Below, in pieces: positions 10,442-17,638 of a stretch of DNA of 64,000 nt. The position numbers were made by a program, and so were the translations under genes. Source of the stretch: Brevundimonas sp. Root608 (GTDB lineage Bacteria; Pseudomonadota; Alphaproteobacteria; Caulobacterales; Caulobacteraceae); contig NZ_LMGT01000001.1 in NCBI RefSeq assembly GCF_001427825.1, positions 612,063 through 676,062 on the forward strand, given 5' to 3'. The notes beneath the pieces are model-generated. The model made no database searches. It was not told where the DNA came from and was given only the letters and a program-made list of their open reading frames with translations. Position 1 is the first letter of the stretch; the number at the start of each line of letters is the position of its first letter.

Positions 10442-11681
10442 GGTCGCGGCCCACCACGCGGGTCAGGTCCTCGGCCGAGGGCGGCGCGTCGGGGGTGAAA
10501 TAGCCGGCCGCCTTCTTGGCCTCCATCTCCACCGAGGCGTCGGGCGGCACCAGATAGTCGGGGATCGGCACCCGCTCGCCGATCTCGATGCCCGAGGCGG
10601 TCAGGGCGTCGTGCTTCATGTTGGACATGGAGACGAAGCGGTCGATCCGGGTGATCCCCAGCCAGTGCAGGATGTCGGGCATCAGTTGCTGGAAGCGCGC
10701 GTCCTGCACCCCGGCGACGCATTCGGTGCGCTCGAAATAGGTGGCGGCCTGGTCGCCGCCCGGCTGGCGCTTGCGGGCGTTGTAGACGAGGAATTTGGTC
10801 ACTTCCCCGAGGGCGCGGCCCTCCTTGCGGTTATAGGCGATCAGGCCGGCGCCGCCGTCCTGGGCCTCGCGGATGCACTCCTCGATCCCGTGGGTCAGAT
10901 AGGGGCGGCAGGTGCAGATGTCCGAGCCGAAGACGTCCGAACCGTTGCACTCGTCATGGACGCGGCAGGTCAGGCGGCGGTGCGGGTCGGCGATCGCGGC
11001 TGGGTCGCCGAAGACGTAGAGGGTGATGCCGCCGATCGGGGGCAGGAAGACCTTGATGTCGGGCCGGGTGACGAGGTCGGCGTACATGCCGCCGGTCTGT
11101 TCGAACAGGGTGCGGCGCAGGGCGGTCTCGGTGACGCCGAAGCGTTCGGCGATGCCGGGCAGGTACCAGACGGGGTCGATGGCGGCCTTGGTGACGGCGA
11201 CGTCGCCGCTCTCATGCACGATCTGGCCGTCGGCCTTGAGCCGGCCGGCGGCGAGGGCCTCGCCGATCTCACCAAGCTGCAGGCGGGCGCGGGTGACGGC
11301 GATGGTGGGGCGGATGTCGACGCCGTCGCGAATTTCGTCGGCGAAATCCTCGGCGACGCGGGCGCCCCAGGGGTCGAGCGAGACGATCTTCGACGCGTCG
11401 GTCCACTGTGGGAACGGGCCCATGGGCGTGGTCGGCGAGGTATTGGTCAGGTCGGGCCGGTTGTCAGCGCTCATGGCGCCCGAAGAGACGGCGAGCGCGC
11501 GGTAGACCGAATAGGCCCCGCCGTGGGCGCCGATGGCGTTGCGGTCGCTGCCCGAGTTGACGGTGCCGATGACGGGCCCGCGTTCCTTCGCGGTCGCCGC
11601 GCCCCAGTTCAGGGGAAAGCGGCTGACGGTCCCCGCGCCGGGGTGGGAGTTGAGCCGGATGTGGCTCGGTCGGTTGGACAT
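10428..11681 (-). CDS. URC1-type GTP cyclohydrolase II-like protein
   Basis: A 417-residue protein with a C-terminal GTP cyclohydrolase II fold. The zinc cysteines appear in CRVHDECNGSDVFGSDICTC, followed by the GLIAYNRKEGRALGE loop of this family. The N-terminal extension of about 170 residues is absent from RibA. The context (DUF1688 and upp directly downstream, no rib genes) places it with URC1/urg1 of uracil catabolism rather than riboflavin synthesis. The ATG at 11681 follows GAGGAACC. It is the first gene of the unit, and the intergenic DNA upstream must hold the promoter. Whether GTP or a uridine nucleotide is the true substrate is unknown. Confidence 0.9.
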   Translation of the reverse strand: MSNRPSHIRLNSHPGAGTVSRFPLNWGAATAKERGPVIGTVNSGSDRNAIGAHGGAYSVYRALAVSSGAMSADNRPDLTNTSPTTPMGPFPQWTDASKIVSLDPWGARVAEDFADEIRDGVDIRPTIAVTRARLQLGEIGEALAAGRLKADGQIVHESGDVAVTKAAIDPVWYLPGIAERFGVTETALRRTLFEQTGGMYADLVTRPDIKVFLPPIGGITLYVFGDPAAIADPHRRLTCRVHDECNGSDVFGSDICTCRPYLTHGIEECIREAQDGGAGLIAYNRKEGRALGEVTKFLVYNARKRQPGGDQAATYFERTECVAGVQDARFQQLMPDILHWLGITRIDRFVSMSNMKHDALTASGIEIGERVPIPDYLVPPDASVEMEAKKAAGYFTPDAPPSAEDLTRVVGRDLEQF

Positions 11682-11773
11682 GGTTCCTCACTCGATGCCG
11701 GCTTGTTGTTTTTCTTGGGCCGGACTCTGCAGGACACACCTGTTGCGACTCGCTGTCCAGAGGGCTTGAGGTT

Positions 11774-11895
11774 GTCTCCTCCCTGTTCGCGCAGCGAATG
11801 GGGAGGGGTGGAGGGGCGCCAACCGCGTTCCTGCTTCTACCCTTCCACCGCTTCGCGGTCCCCCTCCCCATCGGCTTCGCCGACAGTGAGGAGAC
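11774..11895. repeat. 122-bp intergenic inverted-repeat element
   Basis: The arm at 11774-11808 and the reverse complement of 11861-11895 agree at 29 of 35 bases, including exact 8-base ends GTCTCCTC/GAGGAGAC and a shared ATGGGGAGGGG core. The element lies between the divergent URC unit and the Ku gene and encodes nothing visible. It resembles non-autonomous intergenic repeats common in GC-rich alphaproteobacteria, but copy number cannot be judged from one window. It could fold into a long hairpin in either transcript. Confidence 0.7.
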
Positions 11896-11955
11896 GAGCC
11901 CGCTGAACCCCTCCCGCCCACCTGCGTTCTGCCGCCGCAACACGGAGTCTGCACC

Positions 11956-12801
11956 ATGGCCGCCCGACCCACCTGGCAGGGACATCTGAAGCTGTCGCTG
12001 GTGACCTGTCCGGTCGCCCTCTACACAGCGACGTCGAGCGCCAGCCACGTCAGCTTCCACCTGATCAACCCCGACACCAACAACCGCATCCGCATGGTGC
12101 CGACCGATCCCGAGACCGGGCCGGTCGAGCGCTCGGACCTGGTCAAGGGGTTCGAGGTGTCCAAGGACGAATACGTCCTGTTCGACGACGCCGACTTCGA
12201 CAAGGTCAAGCTGGAGTCGACCCGCACCATCGACATCAACCAGTTCGTCGACGAGGACGAGATCGACCGGCTGTACTGGGACGACCCCTTCTATGTGGTG
12301 CCCGAGAAGGGGGTGGGGGCCGAGGCCTTCGCCGTCATCCGCGACGCCATGAAGGCCGCCGGCAAGATCGCCATCGGCTGTCTGGTGCTGCGCGGTCGCG
12401 AACGGCAGATCGCGCTGGAGGTGCGAGGCAAGGGACTGGTCGCCTACAGCCTGCGGCCCCACGACGAGGTGCGCGACGCCGGCGAGTATTTCGACGACAT
12501 CCCGGCGGTGAAGGCCGATCAGGACATGGTCGAGATCGCCACCCGGATCATCGGCCAGAAGGAGGCGGCGTTCGATCCGTCGAAATTCACCGACCGCTAC
12601 GACGACGCCCTGAAGGAGATGATCAAGGCCAAGCAGAAGGGCGGCAAGGGCCTGGTCGAGGCGCCGGAGCCCGACGACACCAATGTGGTGGACCTGATGG
12701 CGGCGCTGCGGGCCAGCCTGAAGGGCTCGGCGGGAGGCAAGGCCGCCCCGGCGAAGAAGGCGGCGGCGAAGAAGCCCGCTGCGAAGACGAAGGCGGCATA
12801 A
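11956..12801 (+). CDS. ku: non-homologous end-joining protein Ku
   Basis: Bacterial Ku homodimer subunit that binds DNA double-strand ends and recruits LigD. The 281 residues carry the Ku core from the start (WQGHLKLSLVTCPVALY) to about residue 225. A Lys/Ala-rich tail (KKAAAKKPAAKTKAA) follows, as in other bacterial Ku proteins, where it contacts DNA. The ATG at 11956 opens the conserved core, with GGAG upstream. No ligD is in the window, so the ligase partner must be elsewhere. It is divergent from the URC unit. Confidence 0.95.
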   Translation: MAARPTWQGHLKLSLVTCPVALYTATSSASHVSFHLINPDTNNRIRMVPTDPETGPVERSDLVKGFEVSKDEYVLFDDADFDKVKLESTRTIDINQFVDEDEIDRLYWDDPFYVVPEKGVGAEAFAVIRDAMKAAGKIAIGCLVLRGRERQIALEVRGKGLVAYSLRPHDEVRDAGEYFDDIPAVKADQDMVEIATRIIGQKEAAFDPSKFTDRYDDALKEMIKAKQKGGKGLVEAPEPDDTNVVDLMAALRASLKGSAGGKAAPAKKAAAKKPAAKTKAA

Positions 12802-12857
12802 CGCCTCGCCGTCCTGCGCCGCTTGACCATTCGGCGGTGCGGGTCGCTGATCGCGCC

Positions 12858-13556
12858 ATGACGGATACACAGGATCAGGCGGCGGTGGTCATCGGCGCCT
12901 CGGGCGGCATCGGCGCGGCCGTCGCCGGGTTGCTGCGGGCGTCCGGGCGGTTCGCCGTCGTGCACGCCCTGTCGCGATCGGAGACCGGCCTCGACCTGGA
13001 GGCCGAGGCGTCGATCGCGGAGGCCGCCGGGCGGGTCGCGGAGGGGGCGCCGCCGACCCTGGTCTTTGTCGCCACCGGCGTGCTTCACCACGGATTCGAG
13101 CCCGAACGCGGCTATCGTGCCCTGACGGCGGACCACATGATGCGCGACTATCGCATCAACACGGTGGGGCCGGCGCTGGTCGCCAGACATTTCCTTCCGC
13201 TGCTGCCGCGCGACCGGCGGGCGGTGTTTGCGGCCCTGTCGGCGCGGGTCGGGTCGATCGGGGACAACCGGCTGGGCGGGTGGCACAGCTATCGCGCGTC
13301 AAAGGCGGCGCTGAACATGGTGCTGCGCAATCTGGCGGTCGAGCTGGGGCGCACCCATCCGCAGGCGGTGGTCGCGGGGCTGCATCCGGGGACGGTGGAC
13401 ACGGCGCTGAGCCAGCCGTTCCAGCGCGGCGTCAAGCCGGAGACGCTGTTCACCGCGGACTATTCCGCGGAGCGGTTGCTGGCGGTGATCGACGGTTTGA
13501 CGGCCGCCGACAGCGGCGGCGTCTTCGCCTGGGACGGCGCGCGCATTCCCGAGTGA
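12858..13556 (+). CDS. SDR-family NAD(P)-dependent oxidoreductase
   Basis: A short-chain dehydrogenase of 232 residues. The cofactor loop is GASGGIGAAVAG near the N-terminus, and the catalytic Ser, Tyr and Lys appear in SARVGSIGDNRLGGWHSYRASK. The tail VAGLHPGTVDTALSQPF resembles the CsgA/C-factor subgroup. The ATG at 12858 directly precedes the Rossmann fold, and an in-frame start seven codons earlier is less likely. It lies 56 bases after ku on the same strand and may be cotranscribed. The substrate is unknown. Confidence 0.88.
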   Translation: MTDTQDQAAVVIGASGGIGAAVAGLLRASGRFAVVHALSRSETGLDLEAEASIAEAAGRVAEGAPPTLVFVATGVLHHGFEPERGYRALTADHMMRDYRINTVGPALVARHFLPLLPRDRRAVFAALSARVGSIGDNRLGGWHSYRASKAALNMVLRNLAVELGRTHPQAVVAGLHPGTVDTALSQPFQRGVKPETLFTADYSAERLLAVIDGLTAADSGGVFAWDGARIPE

Positions 13557-13574
13557 GGTGCGGGTCCGGCCGTC

Positions 13575-13597
13575 ATCCTCGGGTCAAGCCCGAGGAT
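13575..13597. terminator. hairpin after the SDR gene (repeat-like)
   Basis: ATCCTCGGG and CCCGAGGAT form a perfect 9-bp stem with a TCAAG loop, 18 bases past the SDR stop. No T-tract follows, so it is either a weak terminator or a copy of a short intergenic repeat. It separates the SDR gene from the PadR promoter. Confidence 0.5.
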
Positions 13598-13615
13598 AAC
13601 GGACAGCGGGAGCTC

Positions 13616-13668
13616 TTGACTCGCTCACACAGTATGCGGCATACACTGTGCGTGACACACTATGTGAG
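13616..13668 (+). promoter_or_regulatory. padR promoter with nested palindromic operator
   Basis: A TTGACT -35-like hexamer at 13616-13621 is followed, 18 bases on, by CATACA as a possible -10. The -10 area sits in a perfect palindrome GTATGC-G-GCATAC (13632-13644), itself inside CACAGT...ACTGTG (13628-13650). An outer CTCACA...TGTGAG pair lies at 13624-13629 and 13663-13668. PadR proteins commonly repress their own operons through such dyads, so autoregulation is the natural reading. Confidence 0.6.
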
Positions 13669-13683
13669 ATGCAGGGAATCGGC

Positions 13684-14013
13684 ATGAGCCTCGATCCGGA
13701 CCTTTATGAATCCATGCGGCTGGAGCTGCGGCGCGGGTCGCTGGTGCTGGCGGTGCTCGCCTGCCTCAGGACCGAGCGGTACGGCTACACCCTGCGTCAG
13801 GCCCTGGCCGCCGACGGGCTGGAGATGGAGGAATCGACCCTCTATCCGCTGCTGCGAAGGCTCGAGAGCCAAGGCCTGCTGAACAGCGAATGGCGCGAGG
13901 AGGAGAAGCGGAAGAAGCGCTTCTACGTCCTGTCGCCGGGCGGCGTCTCGATGCTGGCCGCCCTGACCGACGAATGGCGGGGCATCAACGCCTCGCTCGA
14001 CAAGATTCTCTGA
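13684..14013 (+). CDS. PadR-family transcriptional regulator
   Basis: A 109-residue winged-helix repressor of the short PadR type. It has the recognition region YGYTLRQAL, ESTLYPLLRRLESQGLL and a basic wing (EEEKRKKRFYVLSPGG). The ATG at 13684 is chosen because AGGGAA precedes it and homology starts there. The longer frame from 13648 runs through the operator-like palindromes. It is followed 23 bases later by a HAAS-domain membrane protein, the usual PadR partner arrangement, where the regulator controls the membrane protein gene and itself. Confidence 0.9.
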   Translation: MSLDPDLYESMRLELRRGSLVLAVLACLRTERYGYTLRQALAADGLEMEESTLYPLLRRLESQGLLNSEWREEEKRKKRFYVLSPGGVSMLAALTDEWRGINASLDKIL

Positions 14014-14036
14014 AACCGGGCTGAAGGGGAAAAGCC

Positions 14037-15137
14037 ATGGACATGATCGACCGCTATCTGAACGCCGTCGCCGCGCAACTGCCGCAGGACGAACGGGCCG
14101 ACATCGTCGCCGAGCTGCGCGATCTGATCCTGAGCCGCTTCGAGGCGAAGGAGGAGGAACTGGGCCGGCCGCTGACCGAGGACGAGCAGGAGGCCATCCT
14201 GAGGGAGATCGGCCATCCGCTGGTCGTGGCGGCGCGATATCGCAAGGGGCCGGACCATCTGGTGGGGCCCGAACTGTTTCCCTACTGGCTGTTCGGAGTG
14301 AAGGCGGGACTGCTGGTGTTGCTGGCGGTGCAGGCGATCGGCCTGTTCATCCATCTGATCAGCGGGACGGCGGATTCGGGTCAGGCGATCGCGCAGGCCT
14401 TCCACGGCTTCTTCGGCTCGGGCCTGACCCTGATCGGCGTGGCGACGGTCGCCGCCGCGGTGTTCGAACACTACGATATCCGGCCGAAATGGATGACGCA
14501 GTGGCGGGTCAAGGATCTGGGGGCCTTCGGTCTGTCGGATCCGGCCGCCTGGGGCGCTTCGGTGGCGGGGACCGAGACGGCGAAACAGACGTGGAGGCTC
14601 CGGCCCGCCAAGGCCTGGCCTGGCGCGGAATACGCCTTCTCGTTCATCGCCGTGGGCATGTTCTGCCTGTGGTGGGTCGGTCTGCTGCACTTCCCGGGCC
14701 TGGTGCATGTCGAACTGCTCGGCGCCGATGCGACCGTGACGCCCGCGCCGGTCTGGACCACCCTGTTCGCGCCGATCCTGATCTACGCCCTGATGCAGAT
14801 GACGGTCGACCTGAACAGCCTGTTCCGTCCCCATGCGGTGCGGCTGCGGGCCGCGGCGCGACTGGGGATCGCGGCCGGCGGCCTGTGGCTGACGTGGATG
14901 ATCCTGCAGGCCGGACACTGGTTCACCCTGACCGCCGACGACGGCGAGACCGCGCGCGTGGCCGGCGACTGGGGCATGCTGGACGCGGAGCGCCTGAGAA
15001 CGCTGGGCGACGGCGCCCGCGATCTGGCCGGGGTGGCGGACACCCTTTCGGTGGTGATGGTCTGGGCCCTGGCCTTCTCGGCGATCAGCCTGATCTTCAG
15101 CCTCTTCGCCAATCTGTGGCGGCTGGCGCGGGGGTGA
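14037..15137 (+). CDS. HAAS-domain membrane protein, PadR partner
   Basis: A 366-residue protein with an N-terminal helical HAAS-type domain (DMIDRYLNAVAAQLPQDERA and LRDLILSR, residues 1-75). Five or so hydrophobic segments follow, near residues 85-110, 120-140, 200-225, 240-260, 285-305 and 335-360. HAAS proteins are typically encoded beside PadR regulators and their role is mostly unknown. The downstream region after residue 75 has no enzyme motif that I recognise. The start could be Met1 or Met3. Confidence 0.8.
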   Translation: MDMIDRYLNAVAAQLPQDERADIVAELRDLILSRFEAKEEELGRPLTEDEQEAILREIGHPLVVAARYRKGPDHLVGPELFPYWLFGVKAGLLVLLAVQAIGLFIHLISGTADSGQAIAQAFHGFFGSGLTLIGVATVAAAVFEHYDIRPKWMTQWRVKDLGAFGLSDPAAWGASVAGTETAKQTWRLRPAKAWPGAEYAFSFIAVGMFCLWWVGLLHFPGLVHVELLGADATVTPAPVWTTLFAPILIYALMQMTVDLNSLFRPHAVRLRAAARLGIAAGGLWLTWMILQAGHWFTLTADDGETARVAGDWGMLDAERLRTLGDGARDLAGVADTLSVVMVWALAFSAISLIFSLFANLWRLARG

Positions 15138-15197
15138 TCCCACTCAAATGTCCGAAAACCGCGAGACATCCGGCCTGCTCGGGCTCATTCTGCGGGC

Positions 15198-16301
15198 ATG
15201 GAAAACGCTGGCGAGCTCGATCAGGAGGCCTGTTACCGCGCGGTGCTGACGCGGGACGCGCGGTTCGACGGGCGCTTCTTCGGCTGCGTCAAGACCACGG
15301 GCATCTACTGCCGCCCGGTCTGCCCGGCGCGGACGCCCAACCGGGAGAACATGTTTTTCGTCGTCACCGCCGCGGCGGCCGAGGAGGCGGGCTTCCGCGC
15401 CTGCCTGCGCTGCCGGCCCGAGACGGCGCCCGACATGGGGGCCTGGCGGGGAACCTCGAACACGGTCAGCCGGGCCCTGGCCCTGATCGAGGCGGGGGCG
15501 CTGGATGAGGGCGACGTCGACGGTCTGGCCGCGCGGTTGGGGGTGGGCGAGCGGCACCTGCGGCGGTTGTTCCGCCAGCATCTGGGCGCCGCGCCGGTCA
15601 GCGTGGCCCAGACGCGGCGGGTGCTGCTGGCCAAGGCGCTGATCCACCAGACGGACCTGAGCATGGCGCAGGTGGCCCTGGCCTCGGGCTTCGGCAGCGT
15701 ACGGCGGTTCAACGAGACGTTCCAGGCCCTCTACGACCGCCCGCCCTCGGCCCTGCGCCGGCGCGGCGAGCGGGTGCATGAGGGCGGGGTCAAGCTGAGC
15801 CTGTCCTACCGCCCGCCCTATGACTGGGACGCCATGTTCGCGGCCCTGACCGGGCGCGGCGACATGGTCGCGGGGACGCGCTGGTCGCGGCGGCTGACGC
15901 TCGATGGGGAGGGAGCCGACGGCTCGGTCACGGTCGAACCGGCCGAGGCCGGCAAGGTCTCGATCTGTATCGAGGCGACCGATCTGAAGGCCTTGCCGGG
16001 GGTGCTGGCGCGGGTGCGGCGGGTGTTCGACCTGTCGGCCGACCCGGAGGCCATCGCCCGCGACCTGTCCGCCGATGCGGTGCTGAAGCCGCTGGTCGAG
16101 GCGCGGCCGGGGCTGAGGCTGCCGGGCCAGTGGATCGATGACGGAGTCGAGGCGCCGAGCGACCGGTTGAAGGACGAAACCTTGACCGCCCGCGCCGAAG
16201 CCTGGCGTCCGTGGCGGGCCTATGGCGCGCTGTATCTCGCGATGGCGGGGATCAACGGCGCCCAGTTGATGGAGAGAGACGATGCGAAACGCGCAGCCTG
16301 A
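15198..16301 (+). CDS. Ada-type activator fused to AlkA N-domain, glycosylase core missing
   Basis: The N-terminus is an Ada zinc domain with Cys38, Cys42, Cys69 and Cys72 in the spacing of E. coli Ada. An AraC-type HTH follows at about 90-185, then an AlkA N-terminal domain at about 195-310. Full-length relatives of about 490 residues continue with a helix-hairpin-helix glycosylase domain. Here the protein passes from PGLRLPGQW directly to the family's last segment, LTARAEAWRPWRAYGALYLA, so about 110-120 residues including the catalytic Asp are gone in frame. It probably senses methyl phosphotriesters and activates transcription but cannot excise 3-methyladenine. It overlaps ogt by 20 bases. 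Confidence 0.87.
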   Translation: MENAGELDQEACYRAVLTRDARFDGRFFGCVKTTGIYCRPVCPARTPNRENMFFVVTAAAAEEAGFRACLRCRPETAPDMGAWRGTSNTVSRALALIEAGALDEGDVDGLAARLGVGERHLRRLFRQHLGAAPVSVAQTRRVLLAKALIHQTDLSMAQVALASGFGSVRRFNETFQALYDRPPSALRRRGERVHEGGVKLSLSYRPPYDWDAMFAALTGRGDMVAGTRWSRRLTLDGEGADGSVTVEPAEAGKVSICIEATDLKALPGVLARVRRVFDLSADPEAIARDLSADAVLKPLVEARPGLRLPGQWIDDGVEAPSDRLKDETLTARAEAWRPWRAYGALYLAMAGINGAQLMERDDAKRAA

Positions 16302-16815
16302 AACCCTGACGCTCGACCGGGTCGCCACGCCGACCGGAGAGGTGCTGCTGGTCACCGATGCGGAGGGCGTCGTGAGGGCGCTGGACTTCGCCGGCTACGA
16401 GGAGCGGATGATGCGGCTGCTGCGCCGCCACTGGGGCGAGGCGGCGCTGGTTGAGGGCCGGGCGCCGGCGAGGGTGCGGGCGGCGGTCGAGGCGTATTTC
16501 GGCGGCGATCTGACCGCCCTGGACCGACTGGCGGTCAAGACCGGCGGCACCGTTTTCCAGCGCGCCGTCTGGGACGCCCTGCGCGCCATTCCGGCGGGCG
16601 AGACGCGGACCTACGGCCAGCTTGCGGCGGCGATCGGCTCGCCGAAGGCGGTGCGGGCTGCGGGCCTGGCCAACGGCCAGAACCCCGTCGCGGTGATCGT
16701 CCCCTGCCACCGGGTGATCGGGGCCAACGGAACGCTGACCGGCTATGCCGGCGGAATCGAGCGCAAGCGCTGGCTGCTGGAGCACGAGCGGGCCAGCGCC
16801 CGCGCCGCCGTCTAG
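16282..16815 (+). CDS. ogt: methylated-DNA--protein-cysteine S-methyltransferase
   Basis: Removes methyl groups from O6-methylguanine by irreversible transfer to its own cysteine. The 177-residue protein has the active site VIVPCHRVIGANG with Cys142, and the DNA-binding helix region QRAVWDALRAIPAGETRTYG just before it. It overlaps the end of the Ada-type gene, so the two are one operon, and the upstream activator probably induces it after alkylation damage. Its stop overlaps the stop of the convergent membrane-protein gene. Confidence 0.95.
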   Translation: MRNAQPETLTLDRVATPTGEVLLVTDAEGVVRALDFAGYEERMMRLLRRHWGEAALVEGRAPARVRAAVEAYFGGDLTALDRLAVKTGGTVFQRAVWDALRAIPAGETRTYGQLAAAIGSPKAVRAAGLANGQNPVAVIVPCHRVIGANGTLTGYAGGIERKRWLLEHERASARAAV

Positions 16816-17480
16816 AATTTGTAGTTCAGGCCGACCTGGACGACCGGGAACAGGCCGTAGCCTTCGGTTTCCTCGGTGATGCGCTGGCTTTCGTCGCGCA
16901 GCCGGGCCTGGAAGGCCGCGTCGTTGGACAGGCTGCCGCCGGTCGAGGTCAGGGCGACCTCGGGCTCGTCGCTCCAGGCGACGCCGGCGACGGCGCGGAA
17001 GCCCCAGCGGCCGCGGCGGTAGAAGGTGTCGTCCCAGCCGATGCCGACGAAGGGGGCGACGTCGCGCAGCTTGACCGCGCCGTTCAGGGTTCCGACCTGG
17101 GACGGCGTATAGGTCTGGCCCCCGATCTCCACAGGCCCGGTCGGTGTCGCGGCCAGGTCGATGTCGCGGTCGCCCATATAGGCGCCGCCCGAGATCAGCA
17201 GGCCGTTGGCCATCGGGTGCATGTCGATGAAGCCGCCGATGGTGTCGAAGGCCAGGTCGGCGTTGTAGTCGACCCCGTCATAGCTTTCGTCGGCGCTGTG
17301 GGTGAGGCGGTCGATGGATCCGCGAAGCGTGAAGATGGGACCGACCTTGACCTGGACCTCGACGCCGAGACCGGTGGTTCCCGCCGTGGCCCCGACCGCG
17401 ATGCCGGGCTCGGACGATTGCGCCATCGCCGATCCGGCGGACAGAAGCAGGACGACGGCGACGACGGGGATCAGGCGCAT
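16812..17480 (-). CDS. outer-membrane beta-barrel protein
   Basis: A 222-residue secreted protein. A signal peptide ends at AGSAMAQ (about residue 21). The rest alternates polar and hydrophobic residues in strand-length stretches and ends in VGLNYKF, the aromatic C-terminus of outer-membrane barrels. Segments such as GGAYMGDRDIDL and APFVGIGWDD match the OmpW/OprF-like barrel style. No specific function can be assigned. It converges with ogt and is divergent from nadA. Confidence 0.8.
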   Translation of the reverse strand: MRLIPVVAVVLLLSAGSAMAQSSEPGIAVGATAGTTGLGVEVQVKVGPIFTLRGSIDRLTHSADESYDGVDYNADLAFDTIGGFIDMHPMANGLLISGGAYMGDRDIDLAATPTGPVEIGGQTYTPSQVGTLNGAVKLRDVAPFVGIGWDDTFYRRGRWGFRAVAGVAWSDEPEVALTSTGGSLSNDAAFQARLRDESQRITEETEGYGLFPVVQVGLNYKF

Positions 17481-17564
17481 GGGGGTTTCTCAGGCAGTTT
17501 CATCCCTTGCAGCCGGTTCCGGTTAAGATCGCGTTTCCCATAATCGGCATACCCGGCATCGCGC

Positions 17565-17624
17565 TTGCGTTTTCCGGCCAGCCGCCTACATTCATCCCGA
17601 CTTATGCTAACTTTGAGCATAAGT
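17565..17624 (+). promoter_or_regulatory. nadA promoter and 25-bp palindromic operator
   Basis: A perfect inverted repeat, ACTTATGCT / AGCATAAGT with a 7-base spacer, occupies 17600-17624 and touches the ribosome-binding site GGAGGA. Just upstream, TTGCGT (17565) and TACATT (17587) with a 16-base spacer form a plausible promoter, which would place the operator at the transcript start. The position suggests repression of the NAD operon by a dedicated regulator. The NrtR/NadQ type known from alphaproteobacteria is a candidate, but I cannot verify the motif match. Confidence 0.7.
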
Positions 17625-17638
17625 GGAGGAAACGAGCG

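Noticed and set aside
10428..11681. RibA of riboflavin synthesis
   Set aside because: The long N-terminal extension and the overlap with DUF1688 and upp fit URC1 far better; no rib gene is near.
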